A DNA stretch of 64,000 nucleotides from Castellaniella defragrans (GCF_014203015.1 NZ_JACHIB010000020.1:1-64000); one strand, 5' to 3'; positions 32,385 to 41,364 are shown, numbered from the stretch's first letter. The notes: a model not told the origin generated them from the letters alone. Numbers and translations: made by a program.

Positions 32385-33194
32385 CTACCCCGCCCGCTTC
32401 GCCGCCTGGATCTGCATGCGGTTGACCGCCACCACGACGATCCCCACGGCGACCATGAACAGGGTCGCCAGGGCGTTGATCTCGGGTTTCAGGCCCAGGC
32501 GCACGCGGGAAAAGACTTCCAGCGGCAGGGTCGTGTAGCCCGGGCCGGACAGGAAGGATGCCACCACCACGTCGTCCAGCGACAGGGTGAAGGACAGCAG
32601 CCACGCGGCCAGCAGGGCCGGGGCGATCAGGGGCAGCGTGATCTGGAAGAACACCCGCAGCGGCGAGGCGCCCAGGTCCAGGGCGGCCTCTTCCAGCGAG
32701 CGGTCCAGGTCGCGCACGCGCGACTGGATGATGACGGCGACGTAGGCCGTGCACAGGGTCACGTGGCCCACCCAGATGGTGAACATGCCGTTGCCGTCGG
32801 GCCAGCCGAACACCTTGGACATTTCCACGAACATCAGCAGCAGCGAAATGCCCAGCACGACCTCGGGCATGACCAGCGGGGCGCTGAGCATGCCGATGTA
32901 CAGGCCGAAGCCGCGGAACCGCCCCATGCGCGCCAGCACGTAGCCGGCCCAGGTGCCGACCGCCACCGCCGCGGTGGCGGTCAGGGTGGCGATGGCGAGC
33001 GAGAGCTTCGCCGCCGACAGCAGCGCCTGGTCCTGGAACAGTTCCGCGTACCAGCGCAGCGAGAAGCCCGACCACGAGGTCATCAGCGTGGAGTCGTTGA
33101 AGGAGAACACCATCAGGCAGGCGATGGGCACGTACAGGAAGCCGTAGCCGACCACCAGCGTGAGGAAGCGGAACCAGCCGCCGCCGCGCTTCAT
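32385..33194 (-). CDS. potI: Putrescine ABC transporter permease PotI
   Basis: Inner-membrane permease (269 aa), second of the PotHI pair. Six hydrophobic segments; the EAA loop reads EEAALDLGASPLRVFFQITLP, where the permease contacts the ATPase. Start at the ATG of MKRGGGWF (33194), which overlaps the potH stop by 4 bp. The longer open frame to 33323 runs inside potH and is not membrane-like. Last gene of potFGHI. Substrate preference for putrescine over spermidine is inferred from the four-gene order with PotF. Confidence 0.92.
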   Translation of the reverse strand: MKRGGGWFRFLTLVVGYGFLYVPIACLMVFSFNDSTLMTSWSGFSLRWYAELFQDQALLSAAKLSLAIATLTATAAVAVGTWAGYVLARMGRFRGFGLYIGMLSAPLVMPEVVLGISLLLMFVEMSKVFGWPDGNGMFTIWVGHVTLCTAYVAVIIQSRVRDLDRSLEEAALDLGASPLRVFFQITLPLIAPALLAAWLLSFTLSLDDVVVASFLSGPGYTTLPLEVFSRVRLGLKPEINALATLFMVAVGIVVVAVNRMQIQAAKRAG

Positions 33195-34096
33195 GTCCGC
33201 GCTCCCAGCTGGCGGGCCTGGTTGTACTGGAAGATGGACAGGGGCACGAGCAGCAGCAGGACCATCACGCAGGTGACGGCCGCCGCCATCGGCCAGTCGG
33301 CGTTGTTGAAGAATTCGTTCCACATCACGCGCCCCATCATCAGGGTGTTGGCCCCGCCCAGCATTTCAGGGATGACGTATTCGCCCACCGACGGAATGAA
33401 CACCAGCATGGCGCCCGCCACCACGCCGGGCATGGACAGCGGCAGCGTGATCCGCAGGAAGGCGCTCCAGGGCCGCGCGCCCAGGTCGTAGGCGGCTTCC
33501 AGCAGGCGGTAGTCCAGCTTCACCAGGTTGGCGTACAGCGGCAGGATGAAGAACGGCAGGTAGGCGTAGACCAGGCCGATGTAGACGGCCAGGTCGGTGC
33601 GGTAGATTTCCAGCGGCGCGTCGGTCAGCCCCAGGCCCATCAGCAGGTGATTCAGCAGCCCGTCGTTGCGCAGGATGCCGACCCAGGCATAGACGCGCAG
33701 CAGCAGCGAGGTCCAGAACGGCAGGATCACGCCCAGCAGCAGCAGGTTGCGGATCTCCGGCCGCGCGCGGGCGATGTGGTAGGCCATGGGATAGCCGATC
33801 AGCGCGCAGCAGACGGTGGTGACCAGGGCCATCTTCACCGAGTTCAGGTACACGGCGGCGTACAGGCTGTCGGTGAACAGCAGCACGTAGCCGCGCAGGT
33901 GCAGCGCCAGCGTCAGGGTCTGGTCCTGCAGGGTGGCGATGGGCGTGTAGGGCGGGATGCCGAACTGCAGGTCGGAAAAGCTGATCTTCAGCACCAGCAG
34001 GAAGGGCACCAGCAGGAACAGCGCCAGCCAGGCGTAGGGCACGCCGATGGCGAATTGCCGGGCGCTGGGGCGGTGGCCGGGAAGTTTCAGATGCAT
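33191..34096 (-). CDS. potH: Putrescine ABC transporter permease PotH
   Basis: A 301-residue inner-membrane permease with six predicted segments, beginning with a hydrophobic stretch after residue 18. The EAA loop EAAYDLGARPWSAFLRITLP is well conserved. PSVGEYVIPEMLGG is characteristic of PotB/PotH permeases. It lies 48 bp downstream of potG and overlaps potI by 4 bp, so the pair is translationally coupled. Confidence 0.93.
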   Translation of the reverse strand: MHLKLPGHRPSARQFAIGVPYAWLALFLLVPFLLVLKISFSDLQFGIPPYTPIATLQDQTLTLALHLRGYVLLFTDSLYAAVYLNSVKMALVTTVCCALIGYPMAYHIARARPEIRNLLLLGVILPFWTSLLLRVYAWVGILRNDGLLNHLLMGLGLTDAPLEIYRTDLAVYIGLVYAYLPFFILPLYANLVKLDYRLLEAAYDLGARPWSAFLRITLPLSMPGVVAGAMLVFIPSVGEYVIPEMLGGANTLMMGRVMWNEFFNNADWPMAAAVTCVMVLLLLVPLSIFQYNQARQLGART

Positions 34097-34144
34097 CGGC
34101 GGCTCCGGGCGCAGGGGTCGATGAAGGCGGAGGACGGACAGCCG

Positions 34145-35269
34145 TCAGGAGGCCAGCACGGTGCCGGCGTCGTGGGACCAGGTGACGTAGACTTCCTCGT
34201 CCACGCCGGGCGCGTCGGACTGGCTCCAGTCCAGGCTGGGCACGCTGGCCTCGATGGTCTGGCCGGCATCCAGGCGGATCTGGTAGCGGGCATAGCTGCC
34301 CATCCAGGCGACGTGCGACACCATGCCGTGGCCCCAGTTGGATTCGGCCTCGGGGACCTGGCGGCCGACGCGGATCTGCTCGGGCCGGATGGAGACGTGG
34401 ACTTCCATGCCCAGGGGCTCGCTGATGCCGTGGCTGACGTACAGCGGGCGCGACAGCGCGTCGGTCTCGATCAGCACGTGGTCGGGCTCGTCCACCACGA
34501 TGGTGCCGGTGAACAGATTGGTCGATCCGATGAAGCCGGCGACGAAGCGGGAATTGGGAAAGGTGTAGACGTCGTGCGGCGTGCCGCACTGGACGATCTG
34601 GCCCTCGGTCATGACGGCCAGGCGGCTGGCCATGGTCATGGCCTCTTCCTGGTCGTGGGTGACCATGATGCAGGTGACGCCGACCTGGCCCAGGATCTTC
34701 ACCAGCTCGATCTGGGTGGCCTGGCGGATCTGCTTGTCCAGCGCCGACATGGGCTCGTCGAGCAGCAGCAGCTTGGGCCGCTTGACCAGGCTGCGCGCCA
34801 GCGCCACGCGCTGCTGCTGGCCGCCGGAGAGCTGGTGCGGGCGGCGGCGCGCGTAGCCGGCCATCTGCACCAGATCCAGGGCCTCGAACACGCGCTCGTG
34901 GATCTCCTGGCGCGGCACGCCTTCCTGCTTCAGGCCGAAGGCCACGTTGGCCTCGACCGACATGTGCGGAAAGAGCGCATAGGACTGGAACATCATGTTG
35001 ACCGGCCGCCGGTGCGGCGGCAGGGCCGTGATGTCCTCGTCGTCCAGGATGATGCGCCCGGAGGTGGGCTCCTCGAAGCCCGCCAGCATGCGCAGCAGGG
35101 TGGACTTTCCGCAGCCCGAGCTGCCCAGCAGGGCGAAGATCTCGTGGCGCCGCACCGACAGGGAGACGGACTTCACGGCCACCGTGTCGCCGAAGATCTT
35201 GACGACGTCGTCCATGCGCACGAAGTCGTCGGCCTCGCCCTGGCGAGGCATGCCGCGCGGATCCTGCAT
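34145..35269 (-). CDS. potG: Putrescine ABC transporter ATP-binding protein PotG
   Basis: A 374-residue ATPase that powers PotHI. Walker A GSSGCGKST, signature LSGGQQQRVALARSL and Walker B LLLLDEPMSALD are intact, and the Q-loop is in MMFQSYALFPHM. The C-terminal third (from about residue 255) is the TOBE-type regulatory domain typical of PotA/PotG. Starts at 35269 (MQDPRG) and 35251 (MPRQGE) are both possible; the first is 5 bp from the potF stop and better fits the operon. Confidence 0.93.
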   Translation of the reverse strand: MQDPRGMPRQGEADDFVRMDDVVKIFGDTVAVKSVSLSVRRHEIFALLGSSGCGKSTLLRMLAGFEEPTSGRIILDDEDITALPPHRRPVNMMFQSYALFPHMSVEANVAFGLKQEGVPRQEIHERVFEALDLVQMAGYARRRPHQLSGGQQQRVALARSLVKRPKLLLLDEPMSALDKQIRQATQIELVKILGQVGVTCIMVTHDQEEAMTMASRLAVMTEGQIVQCGTPHDVYTFPNSRFVAGFIGSTNLFTGTIVVDEPDHVLIETDALSRPLYVSHGISEPLGMEVHVSIRPEQIRVGRQVPEAESNWGHGMVSHVAWMGSYARYQIRLDAGQTIEASVPSLDWSQSDAPGVDEEVYVTWSHDAGTVLAS

Positions 35270-35274
35270 CGCCT

Positions 35275-36372
35275 TCAGCGCCCGGTCTTGAGCTGCGCCC
35301 ACATCTGCGTCTGCAGGCGCAGGATGTTCAGGGGCTGCGGCTTGATGACGAACAGGGTGCGCGAGACCTCGGGCGAGGGGTAGATCATGGGGTTGCTCGC
35401 GACTTCCTCGACCACGTACTTGCGCGCCTCCTTGTTGGCGTTGGGGTAGTACATGGTGTTGGTGATGGCCGCGTGCACCTGCGGCGTCTCGATGTAGTTG
35501 ATGAAGGCGTGCGCCTCGTCCACGTGCTCGGCGCTCTTGGGGATGGCCATGGTGTCGAACCAGACCGGCGCCCCGCCGTCGGGGATGACGTAGTCGATGG
35601 CGTAGGACTTCTTGGCTTCCTTCGCGCGCGACGAGGCGATCATCACGTCGCCCGAGAAGCCGTAGACCATGCACAGGCCGCCCGAGGCCAGCTCGTCGAT
35701 GTAGCCCGAGGAGCTGAACTGGCGCACGTAGGGCCGGATGGTCTTCAGCAGGGCCAGCGCGGCCTCGTAGTCCTTGGGATCGCTGCTGTTGGGATCCTTG
35801 CCCAGGTAGTGCAGCGCGGCCGGGAAGACCTGCGCGGCCTCGTCCAGGATGGAGATGCCGCAGGACTGCAGCTTGGCCGCGTTTTCCGGCTTGAACAGCA
35901 TGTCCCAGGAATTCAGGGGCGCGTCCTGGCCCATGAGCTCGCGCACCTGGGTGACGTTGTAGCCCAGGCCGTTGGTGCCGTAGCCCCAGGGGATCAGGTA
36001 CTGGTTGCCGGGATCGACGGTGGCCACCAGGGCCATCAGGTCGGGGTCCAGGTACTGCCAGTTGGGGATCTTGGAGCGGTCCAGCTTCTGGAACAGGCCG
36101 CCCTGGATCTGGCGGGCGGCATAGTGCGTGGACGGCACGACCACGTCGTAGCCCGACTTGCCCGTCAGCAGCTTGGCCTGCAGCGTGTCGTTGGTGTCGT
36201 AGACGTCGTAGCGGATCTTGATGCCGGTGGCCTTCTCGAAACCGGAGAGGGTGTCGGGCGCGGTGTATTCGGCCCAGTTGTAGACGTTGACGACGCGATC
36301 CTGTGCGGACGCCGGAACCGCGGCGATCAGCGCGGCGGCGGCCAACAGGGTGTGTACGGTGCCGATTTTCAT
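35275..36372 (-). CDS. potF: Putrescine-binding periplasmic protein PotF
   Basis: Periplasmic binding protein of 365 aa with a Sec signal peptide (about residues 1-22, cleavage near PASAQ). VVNVYNWAEYTAPDTLSGFE is the conserved start of the mature PotD/PotF fold; VVVPSTHYAARQIQGG and NGLGYNV line the ligand cleft. It is first in the potFGHI operon. The start (36372) is 11 bp after the stop of the Kdo kinase gene, so its ribosome site lies in the kinase 3' end. Confidence 0.93.
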   Translation of the reverse strand: MKIGTVHTLLAAAALIAAVPASAQDRVVNVYNWAEYTAPDTLSGFEKATGIKIRYDVYDTNDTLQAKLLTGKSGYDVVVPSTHYAARQIQGGLFQKLDRSKIPNWQYLDPDLMALVATVDPGNQYLIPWGYGTNGLGYNVTQVRELMGQDAPLNSWDMLFKPENAAKLQSCGISILDEAAQVFPAALHYLGKDPNSSDPKDYEAALALLKTIRPYVRQFSSSGYIDELASGGLCMVYGFSGDVMIASSRAKEAKKSYAIDYVIPDGGAPVWFDTMAIPKSAEHVDEAHAFINYIETPQVHAAITNTMYYPNANKEARKYVVEEVASNPMIYPSPEVSRTLFVIKPQPLNILRLQTQMWAQLKTGR

Positions 36373-36383
36373 GGCATGGGCCC

Positions 36384-37085
36384 CTAGCATGGAGGAAAAC
36401 AACGGGATAACGCATCCCACCACTGCGCTCCGCGCGCGCCGGCTACCTTAACCAAAGACCGACGCAGGCGCAACCGGTTTTTTTCCGCCTGTCCCGGGGA
36501 TACCACACCCAGGCGCGCGCGGTCGAAGTCGATCAGCCAGACTTGATCGTCGGCGTCGAACAGGATGTTGTAGGCGTTCAGGTCCGCGTGCCAGACGCCG
36601 GCCGCGTGCATGGCGGCGATGGCCTGGGCGACGGCGGCGGGATCGGCCCGGTCCAGGCGGCCCGCCAGGGCCTGCGCCCCCGCGATCCGGGCGATCAGGA
36701 TGGCGTTGCGGTAGAACGGGGAAGCGCCCGGGCGCCAGTACGCCGCGCCCAGCGGTTCGGGCACGCGCAGTCCGGCCCGGCGCAGATGGTCCAGCACCCG
36801 GACCTCGGCATAGGCCCGCACGCGGGATGCGCCCAGCCACAGGTAGGATTCGCGGCCGCCCAGCCGGGCGCGCAGGCCGCCGCGCCGGTAGTGGCGCAGG
36901 ACGGCGGGGCCGTGGACGCCGTCGACGAACCAGGCGGCCTGGCGGCCGCCCTCGCCCACCGGCGCGGCATCGGGCCGGCGCGCGTCGAACCAGCCCGCAT
37001 CGGCCTGTCCGGCGAAGCGCGCGGGCACGCAGAAGGCGCCGCCTGGGAAACGATGCGCTGCCCAGCCCGGTGGAGTGCAATTCAT
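36384..37085 (-). CDS. kdkA: 3-deoxy-D-manno-octulosonic acid (Kdo) kinase
   Basis: A 233-residue kinase that would phosphorylate the Kdo residue of LPS inner core at the cytoplasmic face. The eukaryotic-like kinase core is visible: catalytic loop WHADLNAYNILFD and metal-binding WLIDFDRAR, with the preceding AIAAMHAAGV helix. KdkA occurs in species with a single, phosphorylated Kdo, such as Haemophilus and Bordetella. AAGGAGA precedes the ATG. It is far from the main core cluster but directly precedes potFGHI with 11 bp between. Assignment from motif and length; WaaP-type heptose kinases are the alternative. Confidence 0.85.
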   Translation of the reverse strand: MNCTPPGWAAHRFPGGAFCVPARFAGQADAGWFDARRPDAAPVGEGGRQAAWFVDGVHGPAVLRHYRRGGLRARLGGRESYLWLGASRVRAYAEVRVLDHLRRAGLRVPEPLGAAYWRPGASPFYRNAILIARIAGAQALAGRLDRADPAAVAQAIAAMHAAGVWHADLNAYNILFDADDQVWLIDFDRARLGVVSPGQAEKNRLRLRRSLVKVAGARGAQWWDALSRCFPPC

Positions 37086-37172
37086 CGTTCATCTCTCCTT
37101 GGATTTGATCGGCTGGGTGTGTCTTGGCATGAGGCATCTCTCCACCTCGCGGCCTGCATGCCGCTCGGATTC

Positions 37173-37215
37173 GACCGGCACGGAACAGTCCGCAGGGACT
37201 GTTCCGTGCCCGGTC
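37173..37215. repeat. Dispersed palindromic element, copy A
   Basis: GGCACGGAACAGTCC (37177-37191), loop GCAG, GGACTGTTCCGTGCC (37196-37210) is a perfect 15-bp stem; GACC/GGTC extends it with one bulged base. It starts right after the TauE stop (37216, minus strand) and ends the gap to kdkA. A close relative is at 63562-63606. It may act as a factor-independent roadblock or terminator, although there is no T-tract. Confidence 0.85.
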
Positions 37216-37992
37216 TCATCCCCGCATCAGCAGCAGTCCCATGATCACCAGCAGCATGCAGGCGAAGATCAGCTTCAGGCGCGCCTCGGGCAGCGCATAG
37301 GCCAGGCGCACGCCGTAAGGCACGCACAGCAGGCTGCCGGCCGCCAGGGGAATGCCCACCAGCCCATGCGCCTGGCCGTGCCAGGCGTAGGTGGCCAGGG
37401 CCACGCAGGTGCCCGGTACGATCATCGCCAGCGCCACCGCCTGGGCCGAGGTCTGGCGCAGGTGGAAGAACGCGGTCAGGAACGGCACCGCCAGCACCGC
37501 GCCGCCCACGCCGAAGATCCCGCCGGTCAGCCCGGCGAAGACGCCGACGCAGAAATACCAGCGCTTGCGCACCTGGCCGACCTCGCGGTAGAAGGCGGCC
37601 GGGCGGGGCCGCGCGCGGCGCCCCAGGCTCTCGCGGAAATAGAACAGCGCGATCAGGAACACGAAGCCGGCGTAGATGCGGCGCAGCAGCCAGGGGTCCA
37701 GGCCCAGGGCGATCCGCGCGCCGATCCAGGTGCACAGGATCGAGCTGCACGCCCCCGCCGCCGCCGAGCGCCAGTCGATGGGCGCGTGCTGATGGTATTT
37801 GCGCAGGGTGAGCAGAATGGCCGGCAGCACCATGATCAGCGCCGTCCCCTGGGCGGCCTGCTGCTCGTAGCCCAGGACCAGCCCCAGCAGCGGGATTGCG
37901 AACAGGCCGCCGCCGATGCCCAGCACCCCGCCGGAGAACCCGATCAGGCCGCCCGCCGCGAGGCAGGCGGGAATCAGCCAGAGCCCGTCCAT
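37216..37992 (-). CDS. TauE/SafE-family membrane transporter
   Basis: A 258-residue membrane protein with about eight hydrophobic segments. The two glycine-rich repeats GFSGGVLGIGGGLFAIPLL (N-terminal) and GLTGGIFGVGGAVLAVPFL (middle) are the hallmark of the TauE/SafE exporters, proposed to export sulfite, sulfoacetate or related organosulfur anions. No sulfur-metabolism gene is adjacent. The start is 10 bp after the radA stop, so it is probably read from the alr-radA direction. Substrate unknown. Confidence 0.9.
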   Translation of the reverse strand: MDGLWLIPACLAAGGLIGFSGGVLGIGGGLFAIPLLGLVLGYEQQAAQGTALIMVLPAILLTLRKYHQHAPIDWRSAAAGACSSILCTWIGARIALGLDPWLLRRIYAGFVFLIALFYFRESLGRRARPRPAAFYREVGQVRKRWYFCVGVFAGLTGGIFGVGGAVLAVPFLTAFFHLRQTSAQAVALAMIVPGTCVALATYAWHGQAHGLVGIPLAAGSLLCVPYGVRLAYALPEARLKLIFACMLLVIMGLLLMRG

Positions 37993-38002
37993 CGCGCGCC
38001 TT

Positions 38003-39361
38003 TCAGGACAGCACGCCGAGCACGTCCTCGACGCGGTCGACGGCCTGGATGCGCAGGCCCTCGATGGGCTGGCGCGGCAGATTGGCGCGCGGCACGACGG
38101 CCAGGCCGAAGCCCAGCTTGGCGGCCTCGCGCAGGCGTTCCTGGCCGCGCGGGGCCGGGCGGATCTCGCCCGCCAGGCCGATCTCGCCGAAGGCCAGCAG
38201 GCCGGCCGGCAGCGGCCGGTCGCGCATGGACGACAGGATCGCCAGGGCCACGGCCAGGTCGGCGGCCGGCTCCATGATGCGCACGCCGCCCACGGCGTTG
38301 ACGAAGACGTCCTGATCGTAGGTGGCGATCCCCGCGTGGCGGTGCAGCACGGCCAGCAGCATGGCCAGGCGGCTGCTTTCCAGGCCCACGGACAGGCGGC
38401 GCGGATTGGGCACGTGGGCCGTGTCCACCAGGGCCTGGACTTCGACCAGCAGCGGACGGGTGCCTTCCTGGGTGGCCATGACGCAGGAGCCGGCGACCTC
38501 GCGCGAGTGTCCCGCCAGGAACAGCGCGGACGGATTGCTCACCCCGCGCAGGCCGCGGTCGGTCATGGCGAACACGCCCAGTTCGTTGACAGCGCCGAAG
38601 CGGTTCTTGATGGCCCGCACCAGGCGGAACGAGGAATGGGTGTCGCCCTCGAAGTACAGGACGGTGTCGACGATGTGCTCCAGCACGCGCGGGCCGGCCA
38701 GCGCGCCGTCCTTGGTGACGTGGCCGATCAGGATCAGGGTGACGCCGGTCTGCTTGGCGATGCGGGTGAGCTGGGCGGCGCATTCGCGCACCTGCGACAC
38801 CGAGCCGGGCGCGGCGGTCAGCTCGCCGGAATAGAGGGTCTGGATGGAATCGATGACTGCCACGCCGGGCCGGCGCTCGACCAGGGCCTGGGTGATCTGC
38901 TCCAGGCGGATCTCGGCCAGCAGGTCCACGCCGTCGCCCGACACGCCCAGGCGCTGGGCGCGCAGGGCGACCTGCTCGGCGGATTCCTCGCCCGTGACGT
39001 AGAGCACCGGGCCGCGTTCGGACAGGCTGGCCAGCGCCTGCAGCAGCAGGGTCGATTTGCCGATCCCCGGGTCGCCGCCGATCAGCACCACCGCGCCGGC
39101 CACCAGGCCGCCGCCCAGCACGCGGTCGAATTCCTCGATGCCGGTGGGGTTGCGGGCCTGCTCGCGCGCCTCGATGTCGGACAGGCGGCGCACCGGAGTG
39201 GAGGCGGCCAGCGGCGCGTAGCGGTGGCCGGAGGATCCCGCCGGCGATTCGCGGGTTTCCTGCAGCGTGTTCCAGGCGCCGCAATGCGGGCAGCGGCCTT
39301 CCCACTTGGCGGAGGTGCCGCCGCAGTCCGAGCAGAGGAACAGGGTGCGCGCCTTGGCCAT
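38003..39361 (-). CDS. radA: DNA repair protein RadA
   Basis: A 452-residue RecA-like ATPase that promotes branch migration during recombination repair. The N-terminal zinc finger is CSDCGGTSAKWEGRCPHCGAW-like (Cys residues about 10, 13, 24, 27). Walker A is GGDPGIGKST, the RadA-specific KNRFG motif follows in RAIKNRFGAV, and a C-terminal Lon-protease-like domain ends the protein. The ATG shares its A with the TGA of the upstream SDR gene. Confidence 0.96.
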   Translation of the reverse strand: MAKARTLFLCSDCGGTSAKWEGRCPHCGAWNTLQETRESPAGSSGHRYAPLAASTPVRRLSDIEAREQARNPTGIEEFDRVLGGGLVAGAVVLIGGDPGIGKSTLLLQALASLSERGPVLYVTGEESAEQVALRAQRLGVSGDGVDLLAEIRLEQITQALVERRPGVAVIDSIQTLYSGELTAAPGSVSQVRECAAQLTRIAKQTGVTLILIGHVTKDGALAGPRVLEHIVDTVLYFEGDTHSSFRLVRAIKNRFGAVNELGVFAMTDRGLRGVSNPSALFLAGHSREVAGSCVMATQEGTRPLLVEVQALVDTAHVPNPRRLSVGLESSRLAMLLAVLHRHAGIATYDQDVFVNAVGGVRIMEPAADLAVALAILSSMRDRPLPAGLLAFGEIGLAGEIRPAPRGQERLREAAKLGFGLAVVPRANLPRQPIEGLRIQAVDRVEDVLGVLS

Positions 39362-40077
39362 CAGCGGCCCGCCAGGCTGCCGCCGCCGTCCACGCCGATT
39401 TCCTGGCCGGTGATGAAGGCCGCCCCGTCGCCCAGCAGGAACACCACGGCGGCCGCGACCTCGTCGGCCTGGGCCAGGCGCCCCATGGGGATGGTGGCCA
39501 GCACGGCTTTTTCGGCATCGCTGCCGACCGGGCATTCGGCGCGGAACAGGCCGGTTTCCACCGGCCCGGGCGAGACCGCGTTGACCGTGACGCCGTAGGG
39601 CGCCAATTCCAGCGCCCAGGTGCGGGTACAGCCCAGCAGCGCGCTCTTGGCCGCCGCATAGCTGGTGTGCCCGGCCTGGCCATGCACCACGCGCCCGCAC
39701 AGATTGACGATGCGGCCGGACTTGCGCGCCTTCATGCCCGGCACGAAGGTCTGCACCGCCTGGACGGCCACGCGCACGTTCAGGTCGAAGGCCTGGTAGA
39801 GCGAGGCCAGATCGACCTCGCCCAGAGGTTCGGGCATCGCGGGCCCGACGCAGTTCACCACCGCGTCGACCGGGTACTTTTCGCGGATGACGCGCAGCAG
39901 TTCCTCGGTCTCGCCGGCGTTGGCCAGGTCGCAAGCGTACAGGTAGCCGGGAAAATCGATGTCGGCCACGTGCCGCGCCAGGCCGACGACGTGACAGCCC
40001 TGGTCGGCCAGGCGCTGGCTGACGGCCCAGCCGATGCCCTTGGTGGCGCCGGTGACGAGCACACAACTGTTTTTCAT
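39361..40077 (-). CDS. Short-chain dehydrogenase/reductase
   Basis: A 238-residue SDR of the FabG-like type. The NAD(P) loop is TGATKGIG (9-16), the catalytic set is SYAAAKSALLG (Y-x3-K), and the active-site Ser position appears to be replaced: the segment before it reads IVNLCGRVVHGQAGHTSYAAAK, with Cys/Gly where IVNISS is usual. It lies between alr and radA, which are usually close neighbours in betaproteobacteria. Substrate unknown; a Ser-to-Cys change at this site would alter activity, but alignment is needed to be sure. Confidence 0.85.
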   Translation of the reverse strand: MKNSCVLVTGATKGIGWAVSQRLADQGCHVVGLARHVADIDFPGYLYACDLANAGETEELLRVIREKYPVDAVVNCVGPAMPEPLGEVDLASLYQAFDLNVRVAVQAVQTFVPGMKARKSGRIVNLCGRVVHGQAGHTSYAAAKSALLGCTRTWALELAPYGVTVNAVSPGPVETGLFRAECPVGSDAEKAVLATIPMGRLAQADEVAAAVVFLLGDGAAFITGQEIGVDGGGSLAGR

Positions 40078-40102
40078 GAAGCATTCCTCCGCAGGCGGGG
40101 AT

Positions 40103-41218
40103 TCACAGGACGCGGCGCGGCACCCGGGGCGTCACGGCGGTGAGCAGTTCGTAGCCGATGGTGCCGCAGGCGGCGGCGACCTCGTCCACCGACGGGCCGC
40201 CCTGCCCCCACAGCACGACCGGAGCGCCCACCGCCGCCTCGGGCACGGGGTCCAGGTCCACGGCCAGCATGTCCATGGACACCCGGCCGACCAGGCGGGT
40301 GCGCACCCCGTCCACCGCGATCGGCGTGCCGGTGGGCGCGTGGCGCGGATAGCCGTCGGCATAGCCGCAGGCGACGATGCCGACCCGCATGTCGCGGGGC
40401 GCGCGGAAGGTGTGGCCATAGCCCACCGATTCGCCCGCCGGCACCCGGTGCGCGCCGATCAGGCGGGCGGACAGGGTCATGGCCGGACGCAGGCCGAAGG
40501 CATCGGCCGGCTGGTCGGCGAAGGGCGAGGAGCCGTACAGGCAGATGCCGGGACGCACCCATTGCGGGTCGCCGGCGATGCCCGCCGCCAGGCCCGGCGT
40601 CAGGGTGGCGGCGGAATTGCACAGGCTGACCGGGCCGGACAGGCCTGCGGTGGCCCGCAGGAAACAGTCGATCTGGGCCCGCGTGACGGCGGGATCGTCG
40701 TCCGCGCGGGCGAAGTGGGTCATCGCGCCGACCTGGCCCAGCACGCCGTCGGCCTGCAGGGCCAGGGCGCGCGCGTGGGCCGCGCGGAATTCGTCCGGCT
40801 GGAAGCCCAGCCGGTGCATGCCGGTGTTGAGCTTGACGAAGGCGTCGATCTGCCGGGCGACGGGGCTGGATTCCAGCATGTCGAACTGCTCGGCGCAATG
40901 CAGCGCGGCGCCGATGCGGTAATGGACCAGCGTGTCGAGGTCGGCGGGCTCGAAGAAGCCTTCGAGCAGCAGCAGCGGACCGGTCCAGCCCAGCTCGCGG
41001 CAGCGCACGGCTTCTTCCAGGTCCAGCATGGCCAGGCCGTCGGCCTCGGCGAAACCGGCCAGGGCGGCCTCGATGCCGTGGCCGTAGCCGCGCGCCTTGA
41101 TCACCGCCCAGATGAAGGGCGCGGCGCCGGAGGCGTCCCGCCGCAGGCGGCCGGCCACCGTGCTCAGATTGTGGGACAAGGCTTCGGTGTCGATCGTCGC
41201 CAGGATCGGGCGCGGCAT
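40103..41218 (-). CDS. alr: Alanine racemase
   Basis: PLP enzyme making D-alanine for peptidoglycan; 371 aa. The PLP lysine lies in VIKARGYGHG, slightly different from the usual KANAYGHG. The second catalytic Tyr is in SVGYGHTF, and the C-terminal beta domain has GRVSMDMLAVDL. The start is the ATG of MPRPILATIDTEAL; the frame upstream overlaps the hpnC promoter region. First gene of the alr-SDR-radA-TauE run on the minus strand, divergent from hpnC. Confidence 0.94.
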   Translation of the reverse strand: MPRPILATIDTEALSHNLSTVAGRLRRDASGAAPFIWAVIKARGYGHGIEAALAGFAEADGLAMLDLEEAVRCRELGWTGPLLLLEGFFEPADLDTLVHYRIGAALHCAEQFDMLESSPVARQIDAFVKLNTGMHRLGFQPDEFRAAHARALALQADGVLGQVGAMTHFARADDDPAVTRAQIDCFLRATAGLSGPVSLCNSAATLTPGLAAGIAGDPQWVRPGICLYGSSPFADQPADAFGLRPAMTLSARLIGAHRVPAGESVGYGHTFRAPRDMRVGIVACGYADGYPRHAPTGTPIAVDGVRTRLVGRVSMDMLAVDLDPVPEAAVGAPVVLWGQGGPSVDEVAAACGTIGYELLTAVTPRVPRRVL

Positions 41219-41327
41219 GTAATCCCCCGGAAAGCGGAAAAGGAGGCGACGGCCCCGGAACCGGGCCGCGCGGGCACTTTGAGAATCAGCCCGTCGGGCC
41301 GCGGTTGCATCGAGATGAAAAACCACG

Positions 41328-41356
41328 GCCGGACAGGCTGTCCGGCTAAGTATACT
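41328..41356 (+). promoter_or_regulatory. Promoter with dyad upstream of hpnCDE
   Basis: GCCGGACA (41328-41335), GGC, TGTCCGGC (41339-41346) is a perfect 8-bp inverted repeat; TATACT (41351-41356) follows after 4 bp and lies 8 bp before the hpnC ATG at 41365. The dyad covers the -35 and spacer, where a repressor or activator would bind. Transcription would start close to or at the start codon, so hpnC may be nearly leaderless. Confidence 0.5.
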
Positions 41357-41364
41357 GCCTCATC

